This document shows positions 16,341-24,058 of a stretch of DNA of 64,000 nt, piece by piece. The translations under genes and the position numbers were made by a program. Source of the DNA: Deltaproteobacteria bacterium. Lineage in GTDB: Bacteria; Desulfobacterota; GWC2-55-46. The DNA lies in NCBI GenBank assembly GCA_016177845.1, contig JACOUO010000001.1, forward strand, positions 1 to 64,000. The letters are read 5' to 3'. Position 1 is the stretch's first letter, and every line of letters starts with the position of its first letter. The notes below the pieces were generated by a model, which did not search any database, was not told the origin of the DNA, and was given only the letters and a program-made list of their open reading frames with translations.

Positions 16341-17015
16341 ATGAGTTTTAGCAATGACAGGGAACGCACTTTGACGGATGTATGGGATTGGCCTACCAGG
16401 ATACTCCACTGGACAAACGCCATACTTATAATCACGCTGGCCCTTCTCATGATAGGCAAAGAGGGCATGGAAATTCTGGGCGTTGAGAAAGCGCTCAGAA
16501 GGCCCGTAAACGAGCTGCACGCGTATATAGGCTATATCTTTGCCTTTACCTTTTCTTTAAGGATTGTTTGGGCTTTCATAGGAAATAAATATGCCAGATG
16601 GGCGGATATAATCCCTTACAGCAAAGAGGGCCGGCAGGCAATAGGCCATAATATAAAATGGTATCTGAGCGGCTTTAAGGGCAGGGCGGCAAAGGCCATT
16701 GGGCACGACCCTCTGGCGTCCCTCTTCTATATTGCGCTTTTCATTGTGCTTGCCTCACAGGTTGTAACAGGGCTGTTGCTCTCAGGCGCGGAGTTTAAGA
16801 TGTTCCCAGGCTCGCTTTTTACCTCCGGTCTTGGCGAGGAAGGCTTAGAGGCCCTTGAGGGAGCCCTTGAAGAAGTGCATGAGTTCGGATTCATGTTCAT
16901 CATATTTTTCTTCTTCGCCCACCTTGCGGGGCTTGTAGTGCATGAAGTGAAAGAGAAGACAGGCCTTTTCTCTTCAATGATACATGGCAGGAAATATTTC
17001 ACCAGGGACGAGTAA
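16341..17015 (+). CDS. Cytochrome b561-family (Ni/Fe-hydrogenase b-type) membrane protein
   Basis: The 224-aa protein has four TM helices, at about 18-40, 65-83, 128-148 and 180-202. Histidines placed for two b hemes are visible: WPTRILHWTN in helix 1, ELHAYIGY in helix 2, EVHEFGF and FFAHLAGLVVHE near helix 4. This is the cytochrome b561/CybB-HupC layout, which passes electrons between quinones and periplasmic or membrane partners. ATG 16341 follows AAAAAAGGAAA. It lies 35 bases before the OmpR/HK pair, so it is probably controlled by it or co-transcribed with it. The redox partner is not evident. Confidence 0.85.
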   Translation: MSFSNDRERTLTDVWDWPTRILHWTNAILIITLALLMIGKEGMEILGVEKALRRPVNELHAYIGYIFAFTFSLRIVWAFIGNKYARWADIIPYSKEGRQAIGHNIKWYLSGFKGRAAKAIGHDPLASLFYIALFIVLASQVVTGLLLSGAEFKMFPGSLFTSGLGEEGLEALEGALEEVHEFGFMFIIFFFFAHLAGLVVHEVKEKTGLFSSMIHGRKYFTRDE

Positions 17016-17050
17016 CTTAAACTTTAAAAACCTGTTTTAAAAAGAGGATA

Positions 17051-17725
17051 ATGAGAATATTACTTGTTGAAGACGAAAAAGACCTTGCGTACATAATCAA
17101 GCAGGGGCTTGAAGAAGAAGGTTATGTAGTTGATGTGGCTCATGACGGAGAAGAAGGTCTCTATATGGCTGAGACTTTCCCGCTCGATGCCATTGTGCTG
17201 GATATCATGCTGCCCCTTATGGACGGCCTTACGGTGCTTAGCACCCTGAGGAAAAAGGGGATAATGACACCGGTAATTCTCCTGACAGCAAGGGACGCGC
17301 TCCTTGATAAGATCAAGGGCCTTGATACAGGGGCTGACGATTATCTTACAAAGCCTTTTGTCTTTGAGGAGCTTCTCGCAAGGATACGGTCGCTCTTAAG
17401 GAGAAAGACCACAGTGAAAGAGGCCATTATCCGCATTGCCGACCTTGAGATAGATACCGCAAGCCATGAGGTCAAAAGGGGCGGAAAGCCCATAAACCTT
17501 TCCGCAAGGGAGTATGCGCTTCTTGAATACCTGGCCTATGAAAAGGGCAAGGTCGTCAGCCGTACTGATATAGTAGAGCATATCTATCATGAAGAGGCTG
17601 ATATGGACTCCAATGTGGTAGATGTCTATATAAATTATCTCCGCAACAAAATTGACAAGGATTTTTCCCATAAGCTCATTCACACAGTCCGCGGCGCCGG
17701 CTATATCCTGAAAGACGAAGAATAA
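17051..17725 (+). CDS. OmpR-family response regulator
   Basis: The 224-aa protein has a receiver domain (MRILLVEDEKDLA, phospho-acceptor Asp51 in IVLDIMLPLMDG, TARDA, Lys in YLTKPF) followed by a winged-helix domain (about 128-222) with SAREYALLEYLAYEKGKVVSRTDI and the recognition-helix region VVDVYINYLRNKID, ending VRGAGYILK. It is paired with the kinase 16 bases downstream. Members of this family bind direct repeats with about 11-bp spacing. The three TAATC-N6-TAATC promoters within 10 kb of this gene are plausible targets (inference). Confidence 0.95.
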   Translation: MRILLVEDEKDLAYIIKQGLEEEGYVVDVAHDGEEGLYMAETFPLDAIVLDIMLPLMDGLTVLSTLRKKGIMTPVILLTARDALLDKIKGLDTGADDYLTKPFVFEELLARIRSLLRRKTTVKEAIIRIADLEIDTASHEVKRGGKPINLSAREYALLEYLAYEKGKVVSRTDIVEHIYHEEADMDSNVVDVYINYLRNKIDKDFSHKLIHTVRGAGYILKDEE

Positions 17726-17741
17726 AAGGATAACTCATCAA

Positions 17742-19163
17742 ATGCTTAACTCCATCAAATTAAAGCTTGTCGTATTGTTTCTTCTGGTCTTCTCCCTGTT
17801 TTTTACGGGGCTGGAGATCTTCCTGTACTACAAGCTTGAGGAAGTAACCATCCATCTCGCGGATGAGCATATGGAAGCTGAGGTGCAGACCCTTGCGAAC
17901 CTTCTGGCAGTTGAAGAGGTGCAGGGCCAGCTTGAATCAGAGCTGCAGGAGCTTTCTACCGCTGTAACAGGCGTATATTCCGAGAAGCTCTCAGGCCATT
18001 ACTATCAGCTTGTCGACCAGAACGGCAATATCCTTGTCCGCTCTCCTTCGCTTGCCCTTGCCAGCGAGTCTTTGCCCTTTATCAGGGGGACCCATGCGGC
18101 TGATTTCAGGACCATATCGGGTCCCGGCGGAGTGCCTATCCGGATGATAACCCAATCTTTTGATTTCTCAATGGGTACGCTGACATTTCAGGCAGGAGAT
18201 TCACTTGAAGATACGCAGGAACTCCTTGGCTCATTCAGGAATATAGTATTGGCCATATTCCCTGCCGTATTTATAATCTGCGGCATAGGCGTATTCGTGA
18301 TGACAGGATGGGCATTGAGGTCGCTAAAGACCTTTAGCGCTAAGGTCGGCCAGATCACGGAGGAAAACCTCAATGACAGGCTGGAGGAGCGCGGGGTTGT
18401 TAATGAACTTAAGCCTTTGGCAAATTCATTCAATACAATGCTTGGCAGGCTTGAGGCTTCCTTCTCAAGGCAGAAGCAGTTCTTGTCAGACGCTTCGCAT
18501 GAGCTCAGGACCCCGACATCCATTATCAAAAGCTTCTGCGATGTTACCTTGAGCCGCGACAGGCAGGCAAGCGATTATAAAGAGGCGATAAGAAAGATCG
18601 GCGATACGGTCAACAGGATGTGCGATATCATCAACCGCATCCTTGTCATCTCAAGGCTTGATAATAAGACGATACAGTTCAAGCCGGTTAAAATTGACCT
18701 GATGGACCTGATGAAAGATGTCCTTAAGCTCATTGAGCCCTCTGCCAATAATAGAGGCATAAAGATAAAGATCGACGGGCAGGGCGTGCTTATAAAAGGG
18801 GACAGGGAAGGGCTTACGGAGGTTTTCACCAATATAGTTGAGAATGCCATTAAATATAATAAGAAAGACGGCTTTGTTGATATAGATGTAAACGAGGGGC
18901 TTGAGCAGGCTGTAATCTCCATAGAAGACTCGGGAATCGGCATACCTGAGGAAGAGAAAGAGCGTATCTTCGACAGGTTCTACAGGGTGGACGCGAGCAG
19001 GGGGGTAACAGTGGGCAGCGGACTTGGGCTTTCCATAGTACGCACCATAATCGAGGCCCACGGCGGCAGGGTCGAGGTAAAAAGCGAGATTGGAAAAGGC
19101 TCAAAATTCCAGGTATTCCTGCCTAAGAACATCGATTTGAAAAACGGGGAACTGAAATCATAA
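17742..19163 (+). CDS. Sensor histidine kinase, partner of the OmpR regulator
   Basis: The 473-aa protein has TM1 at about 8-27, a periplasmic region of about 130 residues, TM2 at about 164-187, HAMP, HisKA with SDASHELRTP (His253) and HATPase (NAIKYNKKDG, DSGIGIPEEEKERIFDRFYR, GSGLGLSIV). This is the classical EnvZ/CusS-like layout. The sensor region has no recognised motif. The role of the pair may be to sense an envelope or redox condition, given the cytochrome b and exported small proteins around it. A strong terminator follows directly. Confidence 0.95.
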   Translation: MLNSIKLKLVVLFLLVFSLFFTGLEIFLYYKLEEVTIHLADEHMEAEVQTLANLLAVEEVQGQLESELQELSTAVTGVYSEKLSGHYYQLVDQNGNILVRSPSLALASESLPFIRGTHAADFRTISGPGGVPIRMITQSFDFSMGTLTFQAGDSLEDTQELLGSFRNIVLAIFPAVFIICGIGVFVMTGWALRSLKTFSAKVGQITEENLNDRLEERGVVNELKPLANSFNTMLGRLEASFSRQKQFLSDASHELRTPTSIIKSFCDVTLSRDRQASDYKEAIRKIGDTVNRMCDIINRILVISRLDNKTIQFKPVKIDLMDLMKDVLKLIEPSANNRGIKIKIDGQGVLIKGDREGLTEVFTNIVENAIKYNKKDGFVDIDVNEGLEQAVISIEDSGIGIPEEEKERIFDRFYRVDASRGVTVGSGLGLSIVRTIIEAHGGRVEVKSEIGKGSKFQVFLPKNIDLKNGELKS

Positions 19164-19177
19164 ATCCTTTTAATTAG

Positions 19178-19206
19178 AAGGGGGGGCAAAAGCCCCCCCC
19201 TTTTGT
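19178..19206 (+). terminator. Terminator of the two-component operon
   Basis: The G7C-AAAA-GC8 hairpin is followed by TTTTGTTATTT, starting 15 bases after the kinase stop. Confidence 0.9.
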
Positions 19207-19304
19207 TATTTCATGCCAGCCCTGAACCAATTTTCCATCTAAAATCAGATAGTTGCCCTCCGGAAAAGGTTTTTTCTTTTCTTTCTTCTTTTTCTTGCAA
19301 CCTT

Positions 19305-19335
19305 TAATCTTTCTCTAATCTGCTCAGTATATAAT
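19305..19335 (+). promoter_or_regulatory. Promoter with TAATC-N6-TAATC direct repeat (site 2)
   Basis: TAATC occurs at 19305-19309 and 19316-19320 (11 bp apart), then 9 bases, then TATAAT at 19330-19335, the same geometry as site 1. It drives the gene at 19368, whose ATG is about 26 bases past the expected start point. Confidence 0.75.
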
Positions 19336-19367
19336 GGAACTGTAAGATACGGGAAACGAGACTTGCC

Positions 19368-19733
19368 ATGAATATCATCTTTGATTTATCAGGAACGGTT
19401 TTCGGCAGCAGTGACAGGTCATTGAGGCCGGGTATGAAAGAGGCGATACAGGCGCTCAGGGACAGCGGCAATACGGTTGAGTTCTGGACATCTGACCCGA
19501 GTGAGAATTTTGAGGAACTGCTTGGAAGAGAAGGTATAGAAGGCAGGGTGTTTTCAAAATGGGAGCCTCTTCCCTTTGTGCCTGACATATGCGTTGACGA
19601 TGAGCCGCACGGCTGGATGCCCGGCCATCACTACAAAGTCCCGAAGCATGTCTCAAGGCAATATCCGGGCAGTTCGATACTTGTGGCAGAGCTGATATAC
19701 ATATCGGAAAAAATGAATTTCTTTTGGGATTAA
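19368..19733 (+). CDS. Small HAD-like protein with altered first motif
   Basis: The 121-aa protein begins MNIIFDLSGTVFG, the place and spacing of HAD motif I (DxDx[TV]). The second Asp, which acts as general acid/base in phosphatases, is Ser here. VEFWTSDP fits motif II, and CVDDEPHGW may be the acidic motif IV. At 121 residues the cap and core are minimal. It may be a degenerate HAD phosphatase or a binding protein. It is expressed from the site-2 promoter and followed by two more small genes with good RBS. Confidence 0.65.
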   Translation: MNIIFDLSGTVFGSSDRSLRPGMKEAIQALRDSGNTVEFWTSDPSENFEELLGREGIEGRVFSKWEPLPFVPDICVDDEPHGWMPGHHYKVPKHVSRQYPGSSILVAELIYISEKMNFFWD

Positions 19734-19761
19734 GCGAGAAACCTTCAGGGGAGGTAGAGCC

Positions 19762-19995
19762 ATGGACAGAAGAGTAATAGAGATCGATTTAGCCGGTGAA
19801 GAAGATGTGGTAATTGTGAGCGCAAAGGGTACTGATTGCGGATGCAATTGCACAAAATGCACCTGCGGCGGAAAAAAGGGCGCTTATGAGGAAGACAGGC
19901 TTGTCGAGCTTAACTGTGGTGAAACGCTCCTCATAATGCCTGAAGCGACTCTTGAGCTCTGGGATAAATGGTTCTTAAGCAAGCAGGCAATATAA
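19762..19995 (+). CDS. Small cysteine-cluster protein (77 aa)
   Basis: AGGGGAGGTAGAGCC precedes ATG 19762. The protein reads MDRRVIEIDLAGEEDVVIV, then a dense cluster DCGCNCTKCTCGG (five Cys at about 26-36), then an acidic, hydrophobic second half with one more Cys. The cluster could bind zinc, copper or an Fe-S centre. No family recognised. It lies 28 bases after the HAD-like gene and 17 before the next small gene, so the three are one operon under the site-2 promoter. Confidence 0.65.
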   Translation: MDRRVIEIDLAGEEDVVIVSAKGTDCGCNCTKCTCGGKKGAYEEDRLVELNCGETLLIMPEATLELWDKWFLSKQAI

Positions 19996-20012
19996 AAAAT
20001 TTGGAGGTGCCT

Positions 20013-20231
20013 ATGCCGGAAAGAGGCGTTATCACTATAGACCTGATGGACCAAAAGCCTGAAGGCAAGAAGATCGAAAAATCCGGGAACAGGTTCCTGA
20101 ACGAGTTTAACTGCCTGGTCGAAGGCACGGAAAGGCTGCATAAGGTCATCGGTGAGATGAATGAGCATATCAAGACCATGAGGAACCTGAGGCAGAGGCC
20201 GTTTTTTATGAAAAGGAGCGGCGGAAATTAA
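20013..20231 (+). CDS. Small charged helical protein (72 aa)
   Basis: The start is ATG 20013 because TTGGAGGTGCCT lies just before it. A longer frame from 19968 would overlap the previous gene without an RBS. Begins MPERGVITIDLMDQKPEGKK, echoing the 'xRxVIxIDL' start of the preceding gene. The rest is predicted helical (NEFNCLVEGTERLHKVIGEMNEH). Unknown function. Its 3' end is 3 bases from the convergent stop of the PD-(D/E)XK-like gene. Confidence 0.6.
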   Translation: MPERGVITIDLMDQKPEGKKIEKSGNRFLNEFNCLVEGTERLHKVIGEMNEHIKTMRNLRQRPFFMKRSGGN

Positions 20232-20234
20232 AAC

Positions 20235-21008
20235 TCACCAGAACTCTTCCGCAGTCAGATGATGCTTTATACAGAACCCGATATTGCCAACGATATCGGG
20301 TTTGCTGTTTGTAATGTATATCTTATCTCCTATCAGGAATGTCTCTTCAACAAGCCTTTTCGCCTTAAATCCTTTTTTGCCCAGAAACCCTTCAAACATA
20401 GGCACAAGCTTGTCCTTCATCCTCAGCCTGGTATCTTCGAAGAATATGGCGCATGAGGGCTTCAGTTCCGTCACCCTTTTGATGAATGCCGCTACTTCCG
20501 CCTCTTCAATGTTTTTCGGAGGAGAGGATTTGACCTCGGTATATACAAGCCTTCCCTCTACAGAGGCTATCACATCGTAATCTCCGCCTGCTTCGATATT
20601 GGCAAGCCTCACGCCCCATAGGGCAGGAGAGCCGAACTCACGCTCAAACATATTCGCAACGAACCACTCAAGGGTGTCCCCGAAGCTGAATACTGCCTCT
20701 GCCTTAAGCCTGTACTGCGCGCCCCCCAAGCCCTCTACGATCCCTCTTTGCAAAAGGAACTCGATATACCGTTCAACCCATTCCTTTGTGGAATATCTAA
20801 GGAGGTCGTCGGCGCTGAATGATTTTTTGTTCTTTATCACATCCCTTATGAATATGCGGAAGGAGTACTTCTTTAAAATCTCATAAAGTTCGTCCTCGAA
20901 ACCTTTGTTCAGGTCAGGCGGGAAAAAAAGGTATTGGACGGGGTTTTGAAGCAGCACATCAAGACCCCGCCTCTTAAGCATCATTGCTACAGGATTTGTT
21001 GAAGGCAT
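20235..21008 (-). CDS. PD-(D/E)XK-like protein with helical N-terminus
   Basis: The 257-aa protein has a first 95-residue helical part with a winged-helix feel (SADDLLRYSTKEWVERYIEFLLQRGIVEG). A core follows with GGDYDVIASVEGRLVYTEVKSSPP at about 141-164, which is the Asp...Glu-x-Lys arrangement of PD-(D/E)XK nuclease folds. Later AIFFEDTRLR fits the next strand. The catalytic residues seem intact (Asp near 143, Glu and Lys in TEVK). Nuclease or restriction-like activity is inferred. No methylase or partner gene is adjacent. It starts at ATG 21008. Confidence 0.6.
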   Translation of the reverse strand: MPSTNPVAMMLKRRGLDVLLQNPVQYLFFPPDLNKGFEDELYEILKKYSFRIFIRDVIKNKKSFSADDLLRYSTKEWVERYIEFLLQRGIVEGLGGAQYRLKAEAVFSFGDTLEWFVANMFEREFGSPALWGVRLANIEAGGDYDVIASVEGRLVYTEVKSSPPKNIEEAEVAAFIKRVTELKPSCAIFFEDTRLRMKDKLVPMFEGFLGKKGFKAKRLVEETFLIGDKIYITNSKPDIVGNIGFCIKHHLTAEEFW

Positions 21009-21035
21009 TTTTTGAAAAGGGAAAAAGTTAGTTGT

Positions 21036-21656
21036 TTATGTGTTTATACGCTCAAGTTCCCGCTTATGGAGCCTGCCAAGCAGAAGCTGTGAGATAATTG
21101 AGCCTGAGAGCGCAAGGAACATGTCCCATTGGGTGTCCCAGATATCTCCCTGTGTGCCGAGGAATGCTGTGGAAGCCTCTCCCGTGATGAGGGCGACCCA
21201 CCATTCAATCAGTTCGTAGAAGGCGCTTATGGAGAGCGCTATGCAGACTACAATGAAAAAGAGCCATCTGCCTTTTTTCACAGGGGAGAGCCTTATAAGG
21301 ACCTCCCTTGAGATTATAGCAGGCACAAAGCCCTGCGCAAAGTGCCCGAGCCTGTCGTAATGGTTCCTGCCCAGCTCGAATGAGTCGCGTATCCAATCGA
21401 ATAACGGTACTTCGGCATAGGTATAATGCCCCCCAACCATAAGTATTATGGCGTGAGCCCAGATAAGGATATAGGCAATCCTGGTGAGCCTGAACCTATT
21501 GTGTGTGGCCAGTAAGATAAAAAAGCCTGCCACGGCAGGAGCAACCTCAAGCGCCCATGTCGGGTAGTCGTGCGGTTTGATTGCCGACCAGATAAAGACA
21601 ATGAATGAAGTTATTATAAGGAAAATCAGCATGTTTTTCTCTTTTACGGTATTCAT
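21036..21656 (-). CDS. YjdF-like (DUF2238) membrane protein
   Basis: The 206-aa protein has about six TM helices. Family landmarks seen are GGHYTYAEVPLFDWIRD, RNHYDRLGHFAQGFVPA, SAFYELIEWW and TQGDIWDTQWDMFLALSG, all typical of DUF2238/YjdF inner-membrane proteins. These have no established biochemical role, though conserved His/Asp/Glu near the membrane suggest a metal- or lipid-linked enzyme. It stands alone between the PD-(D/E)XK-like gene (27-base gap) and the aldo/keto reductase, possibly in a two-gene operon with the former. Confidence 0.8.
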   Translation of the reverse strand: MNTVKEKNMLIFLIITSFIVFIWSAIKPHDYPTWALEVAPAVAGFFILLATHNRFRLTRIAYILIWAHAIILMVGGHYTYAEVPLFDWIRDSFELGRNHYDRLGHFAQGFVPAIISREVLIRLSPVKKGRWLFFIVVCIALSISAFYELIEWWVALITGEASTAFLGTQGDIWDTQWDMFLALSGSIISQLLLGRLHKRELERINT

Positions 21657-21825
21657 GGCATCGATTCACTTTCTGATTTTGCCGAACCTGTTTCTGTGCG
21701 CGCAATTTAAGTATTTTACTCTTTTGAGCGGTAAAATCAAAGATGTTGCGGAATGAAGCAATCCGTTCGGTAAATTTTGTCTCATTCATATTCCTGAAAA
21801 CTGCCATTTGTCATATCAAAAAACA

Positions 21826-21854
21826 TTAGACTCAAAGATAATTACTGGTATAAT
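21826..21854 (+). promoter_or_regulatory. Promoter of the aldo/keto reductase gene
   Basis: TTAGAC at 21826-21831, 17-base spacer, TATAAT at 21849-21854 within CTGGTATAAT. The ten bases CTGGTATAAT recur at 21870-21879, immediately before the gene, so there may be a second -10 or the repeat of an operator. Confidence 0.6.
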
Positions 21855-21886
21855 CACACTAAAAAAATGCTGGTATAATAAAAACT

Positions 21887-22717
21887 ATGGCTATGGATAA
21901 ACCGATACCAAAGAGAAGGCTTGGAAAGACAGGGCTTGAGGTCACGATACTCGGGCTTGGCGGAGAGGGGATACTGCGCACATTCGGGCAGGATAAGGAA
22001 GCGGTTGAGCTGATAAGCGCGGCTGTTGACCTTGGGATTAATTATCTTGAATCTGCAAGGGCATACGCAGGCAGCGAACTCTACTACGGGCAGGCGCTTA
22101 AGGGCAAAAGGGATAAGGTCTATCTTGCGAGCAAATCCCACGCAAGGGATAAGGCCGGTGCGCTCGCTCATCTTCAGGAGACCCTTAAGAACATGGGCAC
22201 TGATTACCTTGATGTCTGGCAGATACACGATGTCAGGACAGAGGATGATATAAATAAGATATTTGCACCCGGCGGTGCCATTGAAGCCTTCGCAGAGGCA
22301 AAGGCAAAGGGGCTCGCAAGGTTCATAGGTGTTACCGGGCACGAAGACCCAGAGGTCTTGAAACGCTGCCTTGAGCTTTTTGATTTTGATACAGTGCTTA
22401 TTCCGGTCAATCCTGCCGAGCACGCTTACAAGTGCTTTTCTGAAGAGATAATACCCATTGCAGGGGCAAAGGATATGGGAGTTGTAGGGATGAAGGTTTA
22501 TATGAGGGGAAGGCTCAATGCCCCGAAAAAACTCCTCTTCAGCTATGCCCTGACCCAGCCTATTTCAACGGCTGTTGTCGGGTGCGACAGCATTGAGCAG
22601 CTTAATGAGAATGCCGAAGGCGCATCGAATTATCAGCCGTTTAAACTAAAAGAGATTGAAAGGCTCCATCACCTTGTCTCGCCGTACGCGCGCGAGCTGA
22701 TGTACTACAAACCCTAA
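21887..22717 (+). CDS. Aldo/keto reductase
   Basis: The 276-aa TIM-barrel oxidoreductase is NAD(P)H-dependent. RRLGKTGLEVTILGLGG and YLASKS (Lys) and WQIHDV (His) match the family, as does the C-terminal VVGCDSIEQLNENA cofactor loop. The active-site segment reads INYLESARAYAGSE, where most relatives have FDTAxxYG, so the catalytic Asp position holds Glu while Tyr is kept. It is shorter than the about 320-aa members but normal for bacterial short forms without the Fe-S tail. The gene is monocistronic, between its own promoter and a bidirectional terminator. Substrate unknown. Confidence 0.88.
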   Translation: MAMDKPIPKRRLGKTGLEVTILGLGGEGILRTFGQDKEAVELISAAVDLGINYLESARAYAGSELYYGQALKGKRDKVYLASKSHARDKAGALAHLQETLKNMGTDYLDVWQIHDVRTEDDINKIFAPGGAIEAFAEAKAKGLARFIGVTGHEDPEVLKRCLELFDFDTVLIPVNPAEHAYKCFSEEIIPIAGAKDMGVVGMKVYMRGRLNAPKKLLFSYALTQPISTAVVGCDSIEQLNENAEGASNYQPFKLKEIERLHHLVSPYARELMYYKP

Positions 22718-22722
22718 TTATC

Positions 22723-22757
22723 AAAAAAGGGCAGGGTCAAAAGACCCTGCCCTTTTT
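22723..22757. terminator. Bidirectional terminator
   Basis: AAAAAAGGGCAGGGTC-AAAA-GACCCTGCCCTTTTT serves both the aldo/keto reductase (+) and the convergent pirin gene (-). Confidence 0.9.
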
Positions 22758-22776
22758 AGCATTTCTGTTAACCCAA

Positions 22777-23505
22777 TTATTCTCCCCCGACAAGCCTTAC
22801 ATCCACAAGCAGTATCTCCGTATCTTCTTTTACCGCCTTGATTGAAATATTGTTCTCATCGGTTATTTTTGCGGCCCCGAGCACAGGCAAGGGGATGCTA
22901 TTCACCTCTACTTCTCCGCCTTCAAGCACATATACATAAGCGCCCCTGTTCTCCTCGAGCGTGTGGTAGACCTTTTTGCCTTTCTGGAGGAAAGACGCAA
23001 AGACCCTTGCGTCAGACGCTATGGGCAGGGCAAATTTATTTATAGGAGACACAAGCGGCAGCAGCTTGTTTGTCCTGTCCTTTTTATCTACGGGCCTCTG
23101 CTCTACCCTTGGCATCAGGTCAGGTTTGGAGGGGTAGAACCACATCTGGATAAACCGCATGGGCTTGTCAGGCTTGTTGTTTATCTCGGAGTGCCACATG
23201 CCGTGCCCCACGGTCGTATGCTGGACATCCCCTTTTTTTAAGATCCCGCCTGCCCCGTGTTCGTCTGCATGGCGGAACTCTCCGCCCGCGCAGTAAGTGA
23301 CGACTTCTATATCGTGGTGCGGGTGAAGGGGCCAGGTGGCCCCTGGAGAGAGGATGTCGTCATTTAAAACCCGCAGCGTGCCGAATCTCGTGTTCTCAGG
23401 GTCGTAATAATTGCCGAAGGAGAAGTGCCAGCGCCCGTCAAATGTGCCGTTCATAATATCACCGTGCACATGATAGATGTTCTCCGGGTTGCGTGTTATT
23501 ATCAT
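22777..23505 (-). CDS. Pirin-family protein (possible quercetinase)
   Basis: The start chosen is the ATG at 23505 (MIITRNPENIYHVHG), 4 bases after the upstream gene. The longer frame would run into the thiol peroxidase. The 242-aa bicupin has the pirin metal site in the N-terminal cupin: HPHHDIEVVTYCAGGEFRH plus HTTVGHGMWHSE (His-His-His-Glu set). The C-terminal cupin (AYVYVLEGGEVEVN) lacks an obvious site. YhhW-like members oxidise quercetin in vitro. Others are redox sensors. Context with tpx and a nitroreductase suggests an oxidative or electrophile stress cluster. Confidence 0.88.
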   Translation of the reverse strand: MIITRNPENIYHVHGDIMNGTFDGRWHFSFGNYYDPENTRFGTLRVLNDDILSPGATWPLHPHHDIEVVTYCAGGEFRHADEHGAGGILKKGDVQHTTVGHGMWHSEINNKPDKPMRFIQMWFYPSKPDLMPRVEQRPVDKKDRTNKLLPLVSPINKFALPIASDARVFASFLQKGKKVYHTLEENRGAYVYVLEGGEVEVNSIPLPVLGAAKITDENNISIKAVKEDTEILLVDVRLVGGE

Positions 23506-23509
23506 GGCG

Positions 23510-24046
23510 TTATCCCGCTTTTCTGACCCTTTCCCTTGAGACGAGATTTCTTGCCTCATCAAGGGCCTTATCGAAATTCACATTCTGGGCTACTTCATGC
23601 ACTATCTCCATGTACCGGATGACATCGTCCTTATCTATCACAAAGATGGAACGGGCCAAAAGCCGGAGTTCCTTTATCAGTACGCCGTAATTCATCCCGA
23701 ATGAAGCGTCTTTGTAATCGGAGAGCGTCGTTACACGGTCAATCCCTGCCGTAGTGCAGAACCGTTTAATGGCGAAGGGCAGGTCCATGCTGATATTGAT
23801 GACAGCGATATCGGGGATTGCGGCAGCCTCCTGGTTGAACCGCCTTGCCTGGTTGTCGCACACGCTTGTGTCAAGCGATGTCGTCACGCTTATAAGTTTT
23901 ACCTTGCCATCAAAATCCTTTAGCGTGACTTCTTTCAAATCGCTGTCATGCGCCCTGAAAACAGGCGCCCTCATGCCGATTTTAAGTTCCGTGCCTTCAA
24001 GCGTTACGGGGTTGCCCTTAAAAGAGACCAGATTTTTCCTTTCCAT
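23510..24046 (-). CDS. tpx: Thiol peroxidase (atypical 2-Cys peroxiredoxin)
   Basis: The 178-aa Tpx reduces hydrogen and lipid peroxides using thioredoxin. The peroxidatic Cys63 lies in TSLDTSVCDNQ and the resolving Cys97 in KRFCTTAG, the usual Tpx pair. GNPVTLEG at the N-terminus and LLARSIFVIDKDDVIRYMEIV near the C-terminus are family marks. A strong RBS (CAGGAGGATATT) precedes ATG 24046. It sits between the nitroreductase (12 bases upstream) and pirin (4 bases downstream), so the three are one operon. Confidence 0.95.
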   Translation of the reverse strand: MERKNLVSFKGNPVTLEGTELKIGMRAPVFRAHDSDLKEVTLKDFDGKVKLISVTTSLDTSVCDNQARRFNQEAAAIPDIAVINISMDLPFAIKRFCTTAGIDRVTTLSDYKDASFGMNYGVLIKELRLLARSIFVIDKDDVIRYMEIVHEVAQNVNFDKALDEARNLVSRERVRKAG

Positions 24047-24058
24047 AATATCCTCCTG

